Source: Candidatus Brocadiaceae bacterium
GTDB taxonomy: Bacteria; Planctomycetota; Brocadiia; SM23-32
Direction: 5' to 3'
NCBI GenBank assembly: GCA_003551785.1
Contig: PUNP01000349.1
Span: 1-21,337, forward strand
Length of the DNA stretch: 21,337 bases
Each line of letters begins with the position of its first letter. Position 1 is the first letter of the stretch. The position numbers were made by a program, and so were the translations under genes. The notes beneath the pieces were generated by a model. That model did no database searches. It was given only the letters and a program-made list of their open reading frames with translations, and was not told the DNA's origin. This document shows, piece by piece, positions 7,951 through 15,038 of this stretch.

Positions 7951-8004
7951 GGAAATATAAGCATTATGTAAGTATTGCGTTTTGCTTGATGTGGGAAGTG
8001 TCTT

Positions 8005-8346
8005 ATGAATGTAATAGAAAAGAGAACAGAGCGTCTTATAATAAAAACACTTGATTGTGCCGACACCAGGTTGAAACAAAGAATTGGGTTGCTGGGGCGT
8101 TTCTCTATCCCAAAAGGTTATGGGCTGTATTTCCCGGGGTGCAAGGTTATCCATACGTGGTTTATGCTATTTTCTATCGATCTCATCTATATCGATGAAA
8201 ACTGGGAAATTGTGAAACTTGTACATTCAATGAGACCCTGGAGGCTATCGAAGTGTGAACAGGCTATCGGTGTAATAGAGACAGCCCCTGGGCTTTCGTA
8301 TAAAATGGGTCTTAACGTTCATATGCAATTGCAGTGCATCGACTAA
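8005..8346 (+). CDS. DUF192 family protein
   Basis: The protein is 113 residues. It follows the DUF192 pattern: RLKQRIGLLGR near the start, then IPKGYGLYFPGCKVIHTWFM, then IDLIYIDENWEIVKLV, then a final segment with IETAPGLSYKMGL. Many DUF192 proteins carry a signal peptide; this one has none, so it is probably cytoplasmic. The biochemical role of the family is not established. GGAAG lies 6 bases before the ATG. The gene is 54 bases after the Lon-like gene and 42 bases before the Schlafen fusion on the same strand, so it may be in the same transcript. The family call is good; its relevance to defence is unclear. Confidence 0.75.
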   Translation: MNVIEKRTERLIIKTLDCADTRLKQRIGLLGRFSIPKGYGLYFPGCKVIHTWFMLFSIDLIYIDENWEIVKLVHSMRPWRLSKCEQAIGVIETAPGLSYKMGLNVHMQLQCID

Positions 8347-8388
8347 GACGTGATGAACAATTAACATGAAGACGATGAGTTTTTAGAC

Positions 8389-10122
8389 ATGAAGAGTGAT
8401 GGATATAAAAAAACAGATAAGATAAGCGGATATGAGCTGTGTTCGTTTATTCTTGAAGAAACCGAAAACAAGGTGATGGATCTGATCGACCTGGCTTCCG
8501 GAATGGAAACCGACTGGCTTGAGTTTAAAGCCGCATGTGGGCCACCGGAAGATGATTCTTCCGAAAACAAACTAAATAAAAATGATTATCGCTTGCATGT
8601 AGCCGAAGCTGTAATGGCACTGGCAAATACGCACGGCGGATGCGTGTTGCTTGGCGTTAACGATGAAGCGGAACCTATAGGGTTGGACGCAAGTGACCCT
8701 CGTAAACTCAGAGTTAAAAAGGATGATGACGCATTCTTACGGTATCTGGAACAGGCTGTTTTACGACCGAAAGAAGGTTGGGCATGTGCCGCTAAGGGAC
8801 AAGTAAAAGTGTATCCTGACTACCCTCACGACTTGTTTGAACTCAGGATGGGAAAGCTTTCAGGAGAAGATATCGTAATTATTTTGGTCCCACCACGGCC
8901 GGAGGCTGAGATATGCGAGTCATGTAATCAGTTGGCGGTAGCCCAGTGTATCCATTGCATAGAAGAGCCAAATGGTAATACACGTGAATATGTACCAGTT
9001 AGAGCTTTGGGAAACTTGGGCAATGTGAGAAAATTATTGCGTTCCGAAGAGTGGGATGAACTGGAGAAAAACCGGAAGATAAAACATCAACACTATTTTG
9101 ATCTTTTTCAGAAATTTGTTGAATTTTTTGAGTCTGAAGTGTTTTCTTTAAAAGGCGCTTGGCATGGTAGCTATAAGGAAAAAGGACATGAATGGCCATT
9201 TAAACTTTCAATTAACGACGAGCATTTTGAGCGTGGGCCAAGAGGGATGTATTCGTGTTTCGCTGGTACAGTTTCTGAACCCAGTTTAGATAGGAAATGG
9301 GCCGGTAGAGACATTGACAATCTCCATGCCAAAATAGATGGCAATTTTAATGTGAAAGAGAACAAAATAACATTTCAAAAGATATATAAAGGCCTCCATC
9401 ACCATTCGTTCAAATACGAAGGATTTTGCGAAAATACAAAACCACACTCAAAAAAATTTGTTGGAACATGGAGGGCAAAAAAACCTTTAACCTTGAGACC
9501 TATTAAAGCAATTAGACGGCTTTTAAATCCCGAAAGAGGTGGCAGTTTTTCTCTTCAAAAGAATGATATTTTCAAAGTGCTGATTACCTGTTTTGGCCCT
9601 TTCGGAGGGAGTGAAATAAATACAAGTGAGGTGGTTTGGGATGAAATACGGAAACTAAAGACGGAATCGGGAAATTTTAAGTTTAGCTTTGGTAAATTAT
9701 CCGTGGAACATCAGAAGGCAAGGAAGGAAATAGAGGATTTATTAAAAAAAGAAAAACCGGATGCGTGCCTGTGCCTTGGTATGTATTTTTCTGACAATGG
9801 GTGTAAGATTGAAACAGAGGCACGTCTGCCACAAGAGTTTTCGCAAGATAATCCCAAAGTATTAAAAGGCTTTTGGCCATTTGAAGATCTGCTTAATAGT
9901 CTACGCTCGGCCGGGGTAACAAGTGAATTATCACAAAAAGCGGGTCAATTCGTTTGCGAAAGTACGTATTGGGCCTTGCTAAAATTCCGTCATGTAAAAA
10001 AATATCCACAATACGCCACCTTTCTGCATATACCGCATGAAATCGATTCAGCAGTGGCAAAAAAGATTAGTCTTGGCATAATCGAGCCATTGGAAAAACT
10101 GGCTACTTTTGACTCTGTATAA
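8389..10122 (+). CDS. Schlafen AlbA_2 domain fused to a pyroglutamyl-peptidase-like (C15) domain
   Basis: The protein is 577 residues. Residues about 39-240 match a Schlafen AlbA_2 (DNA/RNA-binding or nuclease-type) domain: TDWLEFKAACG, then VAEAVMALANTHGGCVLLGV, with an inserted CxxC-x7-CxxC zinc knuckle (Cys176, 179, 187, 190). Residues 254-366 form a strand-rich module bounded by GAWHGSY and FVGTWRAKK, possibly a small beta-barrel. Residues 395-577 match peptidase family C15: VLITCFGPFGG (397-407), Glu475 in KIETEA, Cys523 in AGQFVCES and His547 in FLHIPH. The Cys-His spacing of 24 equals that of pyroglutamyl peptidase I, so the Glu-Cys-His triad appears intact. Start 8389 has a weak ribosome site; the ATG at 8476 (Met30), after AAGGTG, is an alternative. 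The gene is visibly AT-richer than its upstream neighbours. Confidence 0.8.
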   Translation: MKSDGYKKTDKISGYELCSFILEETENKVMDLIDLASGMETDWLEFKAACGPPEDDSSENKLNKNDYRLHVAEAVMALANTHGGCVLLGVNDEAEPIGLDASDPRKLRVKKDDDAFLRYLEQAVLRPKEGWACAAKGQVKVYPDYPHDLFELRMGKLSGEDIVIILVPPRPEAEICESCNQLAVAQCIHCIEEPNGNTREYVPVRALGNLGNVRKLLRSEEWDELEKNRKIKHQHYFDLFQKFVEFFESEVFSLKGAWHGSYKEKGHEWPFKLSINDEHFERGPRGMYSCFAGTVSEPSLDRKWAGRDIDNLHAKIDGNFNVKENKITFQKIYKGLHHHSFKYEGFCENTKPHSKKFVGTWRAKKPLTLRPIKAIRRLLNPERGGSFSLQKNDIFKVLITCFGPFGGSEINTSEVVWDEIRKLKTESGNFKFSFGKLSVEHQKARKEIEDLLKKEKPDACLCLGMYFSDNGCKIETEARLPQEFSQDNPKVLKGFWPFEDLLNSLRSAGVTSELSQKAGQFVCESTYWALLKFRHVKKYPQYATFLHIPHEIDSAVAKKISLGIIEPLEKLATFDSV

Positions 10123-10153
10123 AGTTGTAAATGTATGTGTTGTGTTCATGCTT

Positions 10154-10190
10154 TCGGCAAAACGGATCGAATTCCCGGTTTGCCGAGTTT
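10154..10190 (+). terminator. Hairpin after the Schlafen/C15 gene
   Basis: TCGGCAAAACGG (10154-10165) pairs with CCGGTTTGCCGA (10175-10186) with one mismatch and a 9-base loop, followed by GTTTAAG. It begins 32 bases after the stop at 10122 and lies 39 bases before the Shine-Dalgarno-bearing start of the small peptide gene. A terminator for the upstream gene is likely; attenuation before the peptide is possible. Confidence 0.5.
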
Positions 10191-10229
10191 AAGTAAACCC
10201 TTATCATCTTAAAAGGAGGTGAGCAAATT

Positions 10230-10328
10230 ATGTTGACAGCCATTATTTTAAAAGCTGTTTCTTGGTTGGTTACAGCAGCCATGTTCTTGGGCTTTATATT
10301 GGCCCAATCTCCCGGCAATGGATGCTGA
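10230..10328 (+). CDS. Small hydrophobic single-span peptide (32 residues)
   Basis: ATG at 10230, TGA at 10326-10328, 32 residues. The translation starts MLTAIILKAVSWLVTAAMFL, continues hydrophobic to about residue 26 and ends in a polar QSPGNGC tail. It is therefore a single predicted membrane helix with almost no soluble part. AAGGAGGTGA (10213-10222) is a near-perfect Shine-Dalgarno 7 bases before the ATG, the strongest in the window. Hairpins flank it on both sides, suggesting a compact, independently controlled unit. Peptides of this size and shape include membrane-acting toxins of type I toxin-antitoxin systems and small membrane regulators. I do not recognise this one, and no antisense RNA gene can be shown from sequence alone. 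Confidence 0.6.
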   Translation: MLTAIILKAVSWLVTAAMFLGFILAQSPGNGC

Positions 10329-10332
10329 AGAG

Positions 10333-10365
10333 GCCTGCATTTTGAAACACACAGGCTATTTTTAA
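10333..10365 (+). terminator. Weak terminator-like hairpin after the small peptide gene
   Basis: GCCTG (10333-10337) pairs with CAGGC (10352-10356) over a 14-base loop and is followed by TATTTTTAA. The stem is short, but its position right after the stop codon and the T-run are as expected for a terminator. Confidence 0.4.
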
Positions 10366-10459
10366 TAACTCTGGAGAAAATCAGTTGGATTGCTCCTAAG
10401 CAAGAGGGTTTTGTGTCTTTTTACATCTTTTAAACACATCAATTCGTAAGAACCAAGAT

Positions 10460-10496
10460 CTATCAGTCAAGATGTTGATGAGCTCTTGACTGATAG
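10460..10496. repeat. 12-bp perfect inverted repeat
   Basis: CTATCAGTCAAG (10460-10471) and CTTGACTGATAG (10485-10496) enclose a 13-base loop. A run of six or more T bases begins about 12 bases later (from 10509), too far for a canonical terminator. It could be an operator, a small-RNA stem or a terminator variant. Confidence 0.6.
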
Positions 10497-10582
10497 TATT
10501 CGAGCACCTTTTTTATAAACTAATATCCACTCCACAAAACTTTTTTCTGCCGTTTATACAACTATGTGTGTTCCAAAATTTC

Positions 10583-10629
10583 TTGCGGGATAAAAAAAGA
10601 AGAGGGGATATTGTCAGATCATCCCGCAA
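10583..10629. repeat. 9-bp perfect inverted repeat with purine-rich spacer
   Basis: TTGCGGGAT (10583-10591) and ATCCCGCAA (10621-10629) are separated by 29 purine-rich bases including AAGAAGAGGGGA. It lies about 45 bases before a possible GTG start at 10673. A regulator-binding site or RNA stem is possible. Confidence 0.5.
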
Positions 10630-10672
10630 AAGAACGTGTAATTTACAGGACAAGTAATCAGGAGAGAAATAA

Positions 10673-10873
10673 GTGGATCGGGAAATGAAAGATAAATGGA
10701 CAAAAGAAGAAGAGAGGGTGAGCAATACGGTAGAGGGGAATAATACCCTGTTGATTAAACGGTGGAGAAAAAATGCTGGAAATGCGGTGGCAAGCAAATC
10801 AAGGAAAGCCGGCAGCACAGAACCGCCATTCAAGGAAAGCCGGCAGCACAGAACCGCCATGCCTGAATACTAA
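10673..10873 (+). CDS. Doubtful small ORF, 66 residues
   Basis: A GTG at 10673 has AGGAG about 7 bases upstream and opens a 66-residue, highly charged frame starting with VDREMKDKWTKEEERVSN. The second half runs through a 31-base tandem duplication whose length is not a multiple of three, so the same DNA is read in two frames and the C-terminus is unlikely to be an evolved fold. No family was recognised. It may be the start of a decayed gene whose 3' part was altered by the duplication. Confidence 0.25.
   Translation: MDREMKDKWTKEEERVSNTVEGNNTLLIKRWRKNAGNAVASKSRKAGSTEPPFKESRQHRTAMPEY
10799..10860. repeat. 31-base perfect tandem duplication
   Basis: Positions 10799-10829 and 10830-10860 are identical 31-base units, beginning TCAAGGAAAGCCGGCAGCAC and ending CCGCCAT. 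There are exactly two copies, head to tail. The GC-rich unit stands out from the AT-rich surroundings. Confidence 0.85.
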
Positions 10874-10919
10874 GAGTAGCGCACCGTTCAACATTGTCGG
10901 CGTAGGGCCTCCAGAGTGA

Positions 10920-11154
10920 TTTGTTGATGTTTGGGAATTGGTTTATAGGGAAGAAGATTGGAAATCATATGAAAAAATTGACAAACATACTGCAATCATA
11001 CAAGATTCTCCTTGGTACCCCTTTTGCTATGAATAAAGGGTTTGACAGGTGGCTCTGCTTGAATCATTTTATGATGATTCGGGAGTACTTCAGATATCCA
11101 AACAGAAGATCAGTAAAACCGTTCAATGAAGAGATATTATCACCGGTGAATTGA
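10920..11154 (+). pseudogene. Possible gene remnant before the helicase gene
   Basis: Two different frames look protein-like in succession. The frame from 10920 to the TAA at 11034-11036 encodes VWELVYREEDWKSYEKIDKH and continues for 38 residues with no good start codon. The frame ending at the TGA at 11152-11154 ends REYFRYPNRRSVKPFNEEIL and a few more residues. The latter frame is open from an ATG at 10927 (75 residues), but its first half reads poorly. A frameshifted fragment of one former gene is the simplest reading. The family is not recognised and the call is tentative. Confidence 0.3.
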
Positions 11155-11156
11155 CA

Positions 11157-14100
11157 ATGCCAAAAGTTCTGTTCAGCAAGCATACCATCAGTCAGTTCAA
11201 GCGTAAAGTGCTTCCGCTACTTGAGGCTAAGGGTATCGGTTCCAACCTGGAGCCCGCGGAAGCCGTAGAAGAACTGACGAAAAGAGATGCGGAAATATGG
11301 GCCGTGCCTGTTGAGATGCCCATCTCCGGGAAGATTTATGAACTGAGCCTGAACGATAGGCCCTGGCGACTCTTCGAAACCGTGGTTGAATTGCCCTCCG
11401 AACTCGATCTGAACTCGTTCATCAGGGGAAATCAGGCCGAAAATGAAAATGACAGCGTAGCCGTCCAGGTCGAACATGTCAGCGGGCGTAGGGCTTTCTG
11501 CACCCTCGTCGATGGAGAACCAGGAAAGCCACGTTCGACATGTCAGCCCTTGCTCGTGATGTCGATGGACGATGTCGTGGTCCTGGCCGATGTGATCGAG
11601 GGACTCGACTGTTTCGACGTCGTTGATATCTGGCCGGCCGAACGGATGCCGCTCCAGTTCTTGCACTGCCGTCCTGCAAAACCGGGCCTTGCCTCGGACT
11701 GCGACATCGAAGGCGAACTCCTGGAACATGGAAAACTGGATTTCGCTGTGGCATGCCATAACTGCACAGGAGCCGGCCATGTTACCTGTGAACAATGCGA
11801 GGGCAGTGGAATATACCTGCCCAGAAAAAAATGTCCTAAATGCGGTGGATCAGGCGATTTTATTGGGAAATACGGCGATGTGATGGGGAAATGCCATGCC
11901 TGCGACGGGAAAGGCTATTTCCCTGCCAAGGAATGCTACGGCTGTAACGGCTCCGGTTCTATAGATTGCTGGGTCTGCAAAGAAACCGGAGCACTGAGGA
12001 TCGGCCTGGATTACCGGACCGGACGGTTCAGCATCAGAAAACCCGTTAACGATGAGGGATGGAAAGAATTCTCTGTGCCCTTTAATGACGTATTCATCTA
12101 TGACTGGGAACGCAAATCCCAATTGAGTGGTATCTCCGGTGCTCAGGATGTACTTGAAGCTATATATGCCACAGCGAAAGCAATGCAGGAGAAATCCGCT
12201 GAGGTCGAAAAATTCGTCCGGGACATGCAGAATATTGAAATCTGCCTCGACCGCAGCATCGAGGCGCAGGAGGTTGTCGATCTCCGTCCACTCGAACTTT
12301 CTGATCCGGCTCCCTCCCTCCAGAGAAAACGGCACGGTGTGATCTATGAATACCGGATGGCTGCGAAACGGAACTTGCCGTGGCTGAAGGACCGTATCCT
12401 ACCTTACCCGCAAGGGACGCCCCTCAATCTCTCTAAACGCAATTCTTCAGGCCGACGAGAAGACTGGCAACCGAAAACGACGGTGCCGGGCGGGGAGGAC
12501 GATTCACCGTCATTTTTCGGAATAGATTTTAGTAAACGCCGGCATCTTGTCAAGTTCCCCGATCGGACCGACAAAAAGGATATACCCGAAGACATTACTG
12601 TAAAGCCGGACCGGCCGCCGCCTTCGGAAAAGACTCAAATCAGGCATCTGCAGCACTGGTGCTCCTGGTCGAATCGGTACAGCGGCATCCTGCGCACCAT
12701 GGTGTTGGGGGATTCGCCGCCCGATCAAAAGCCGGAAATGCTGTTCAATAAAAATATCGAAAATTTCAAAAGCCAGATCGAAGCCGTGAGTCTCGGCATA
12801 AGTAACAGGCCGCTCTCACTGATAAAGGGTCCGCCCGGGGCCGGCAAGACAACTATTATCACTGAAATAGTACGGCAGGCCGCTGCACGCGGCGAAAAAA
12901 TCCTCGTCGCCAGCCAGACCCATCAGGCTGTCAGAAATGTGCTCGAAAGGCTTCATGAAGACGGCAGGTTCCGTATGATACGGCATGGGCATGACGCCAA
13001 ACTCAGTGAACTGGAAAAACAATACACAGAAGACGGCCTGAGCGGAGAAACTGCCCGAATTATCAAAAAAACAGAGTCCGTCACAGAACAATGGCGTGAA
13101 AGAACGGAATGGCTTACAGACGGCCTGGAAAAGTGTAAAGATGCGGTTGATGCCGCATCCGAACTGGCGGATGTCCGCAAAAAAATCGAGAAAGATATTT
13201 CCCAGACCAAGGCGAAAGCGGATAGTGAATTGAGTGACGCTATGTTCCGAAGGGATTCCGCAGCGGAGTGCGCGCAGGAGAAAAAACAGGTCATGGTCAA
13301 TGAGTGCTCTCCCGATATCCGCCGGCTGGAGAAGCAAAAAAAGAAAAGCAGCGTTAAGCTGAAAAAAATCCGCAAGAAGAGCAGCGCTGTCCTGAAAAGA
13401 ATGAGAGAAAAGTTCGGATATGTTGAAACGCCGCCGGATGAGAAAACCGGTGGTGAAAAACGCCTGAGGGACGCGTTGATACCGGTCGGCTTCGCCAGCG
13501 AGAAAACACTTAAGAACAAGCTTGCCGGCGTGCACTGGCAAACGCTGGAAAACGAAACCCGAATCGAAAAAGCCGATGTGATATTGAAAAGTCTTCATTC
13601 CCAATTAGAGGATGGCCGAGAAGAATGCGAGCGAGCCGTTAGAAAAGCAGATGCGGTGCTGGGGAACCGGAAAGCGAAAATCATGGCCGAGAAGGAAACG
13701 TCGCTTGCGGACGCTACCCAGCGGCGTTCGCAAGCGGAAAATCGCCTTTGCAGTGTGCAGGTTGAAGCGTTGCCGGCGGCGAAGGAGTTCAACCCCTCTC
13801 TGAGCAGTAACGATGCTGCCGGGAACTGGAGCAGTATTCTTCCGGAGGTTGAGAAATCGCTTGAAGAAGCTGAAGGAAAGCTTGATTTCATGTCGAACTA
13901 TTCCACCTCGCTTGTTAACAGCCGGGAGGCTCTCTACACATTGCTGAACGATTCATTGCAGGTGTTTTTCTCGACCTGTGTCGGGCTGGCGAGCTGGCGT
14001 GATGCCGTCAGTAAAGGCAAGGATGCATTCGATATCGTGATCATTGACGAGGCGGCCCATGCAACAGTTACCGAAACGCTGACACCGCTGCTCTATACCA

Positions 14101-15038
14101 GAAGAGCGTTACTGGTGGGCGACGAGAAACAGCTTCCGCCGATCGTGACAGGAAAACTGAGCTGCAGGCCTTACGGCAGGCCCGATACCAATGATACCGA
14201 CCGCGGGACGGGCTGCTGGATGAAACACCAGCGTACACCTGCTTGCCGCCTGGAACAGAGCCTGTTCGAGATGCTGTGGAACAGTGATGTGAGACTGCCG
14301 CAGGTCATGCTCGATATTCAGTTCAGGATGCATCCCGACATTGCCGATTTTGTGAGCGCCACCTTTTATGATGGGAAGCTTAAAAGCGAGGTCAGCAAAG
14401 CCGACCGCCGGCTCGCCTTTGCGGAGTTTACCCACCCTGTTTGTCTCGTGCCCACAAACGCTTACAAAAATCATCACGAGGAGCTGCTTGACCCGGGATT
14501 CAGAAACGAGGTGGAGGCCTGCATCATTGCCCGCATTGTGAAAAGGGCGAACGGCGAACTCACCGAGTCACAAACATGCGGGATCATCACCCCCTATGCC
14601 GGCCAGGTGCATCTGCTCCAAAGGGAACTTGGGAAGGCGGTCGGGGGCGATACCCCGCTGATTATAGAAAATGAAGACATAGCCTCCGTGCACCGCTTCC
14701 AGGGCTCAGAGCGCGACATTATCATTATCAGTTTTGTCAGGAGTCCGAAACCTTGCGATAAATGCCATACTAAAAAAACAGGCAGGGGAAAATGCCCCCA
14801 GTGCGGCGGAAAAGGGTTCAAAGGTTCCGGCTTGAGCTTCGTGCGTGACCTGAAAATGCTCAACGTCGCCTTTTCGAGAGCGCGTAAAATGCTCATCCTG
14901 GTCGGCGATATCGAATCGCTGTCCAATCCCGACTACCAGGGCGGCAAGGATGGGATCCGTATTCTGAAAGATTTTCAAAGTTATGTGAGCGACCGCGGGC
15001 GTGTACTTCATGTATGGGAGAAAGGCTATGGCGAATAA
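11157..15038 (+). CDS. Large SF1 helicase (UPF1/COG1112-like) with DnaJ-type zinc fingers
   Basis: The protein is 1,293 residues from the ATG at 11157 (a TTG at 11151 is in frame; GGTGA lies 8 bases before the ATG). Residues 1-195 are unrecognised. Residues 200-274 carry repeated CxxCxGxG-type knuckles (CHNCTGAGH, CEQCEGSG, CPKCGGSG, CHACDGKG, CYGCNGSG), the DnaJ central zinc-finger pattern. The helicase core follows: Walker A GPPGAGKT (558-565), Walker B IIDEAAHA (Asp964, Glu965), LLVGDEKQLPP near 988, QFRMHPDIADF near 1055, VHRFQGSERDI at 1178 and LNVAFSRARKML near 1235. A long coiled-coil insert of about 610-910 separates motifs I and II. A second zinc knuckle (CDKC...CPQCGGKG, about 1200-1216) is inserted between motifs V and VI. 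Its stop overlaps the PLD gene. The pair resembles Mokosh-type RNA helicase plus PLD. Confidence 0.9.
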   Translation: MPKVLFSKHTISQFKRKVLPLLEAKGIGSNLEPAEAVEELTKRDAEIWAVPVEMPISGKIYELSLNDRPWRLFETVVELPSELDLNSFIRGNQAENENDSVAVQVEHVSGRRAFCTLVDGEPGKPRSTCQPLLVMSMDDVVVLADVIEGLDCFDVVDIWPAERMPLQFLHCRPAKPGLASDCDIEGELLEHGKLDFAVACHNCTGAGHVTCEQCEGSGIYLPRKKCPKCGGSGDFIGKYGDVMGKCHACDGKGYFPAKECYGCNGSGSIDCWVCKETGALRIGLDYRTGRFSIRKPVNDEGWKEFSVPFNDVFIYDWERKSQLSGISGAQDVLEAIYATAKAMQEKSAEVEKFVRDMQNIEICLDRSIEAQEVVDLRPLELSDPAPSLQRKRHGVIYEYRMAAKRNLPWLKDRILPYPQGTPLNLSKRNSSGRREDWQPKTTVPGGEDDSPSFFGIDFSKRRHLVKFPDRTDKKDIPEDITVKPDRPPPSEKTQIRHLQHWCSWSNRYSGILRTMVLGDSPPDQKPEMLFNKNIENFKSQIEAVSLGISNRPLSLIKGPPGAGKTTIITEIVRQAAARGEKILVASQTHQAVRNVLERLHEDGRFRMIRHGHDAKLSELEKQYTEDGLSGETARIIKKTESVTEQWRERTEWLTDGLEKCKDAVDAASELADVRKKIEKDISQTKAKADSELSDAMFRRDSAAECAQEKKQVMVNECSPDIRRLEKQKKKSSVKLKKIRKKSSAVLKRMREKFGYVETPPDEKTGGEKRLRDALIPVGFASEKTLKNKLAGVHWQTLENETRIEKADVILKSLHSQLEDGREECERAVRKADAVLGNRKAKIMAEKETSLADATQRRSQAENRLCSVQVEALPAAKEFNPSLSSNDAAGNWSSILPEVEKSLEEAEGKLDFMSNYSTSLVNSREALYTLLNDSLQVFFSTCVGLASWRDAVSKGKDAFDIVIIDEAAHATVTETLTPLLYTRRALLVGDEKQLPPIVTGKLSCRPYGRPDTNDTDRGTGCWMKHQRTPACRLEQSLFEMLWNSDVRLPQVMLDIQFRMHPDIADFVSATFYDGKLKSEVSKADRRLAFAEFTHPVCLVPTNAYKNHHEELLDPGFRNEVEACIIARIVKRANGELTESQTCGIITPYAGQVHLLQRELGKAVGGDTPLIIENEDIASVHRFQGSERDIIIISFVRSPKPCDKCHTKKTGRGKCPQCGGKGFKGSGLSFVRDLKMLNVAFSRARKMLILVGDIESLSNPDYQGGKDGIRILKDFQSYVSDRGRVLHVWEKGYGE

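Larger units (their letters stand above)
10366..10672. other. AT-rich non-coding stretch with two inverted repeats
   Basis: I see no gene on either strand. The content is two strong inverted repeats (10460-10496 and 10583-10629) and AT-rich sequence. The TTGACT at 10486 and TATAAA at 10514 are 22 bases apart, too far for a standard promoter. The stretch separates the Schlafen/peptide unit from the helicase/PLD unit and would be expected to contain the latter's promoter. Confidence 0.5.

Noticed and set aside
10486..10519. Promoter TTGACT...TATAAA
   Set aside because: The spacer is 22 bases, and the TTGACT is part of the 12-bp inverted repeat.
12816..13604. Long minus-strand frame of 262 residues opposite the helicase
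   Set aside because: It is the shadow of the charged coiled-coil region: Phe/Leu-rich nonsense mirroring Lys/Glu codons, with the plus strand clearly coding.
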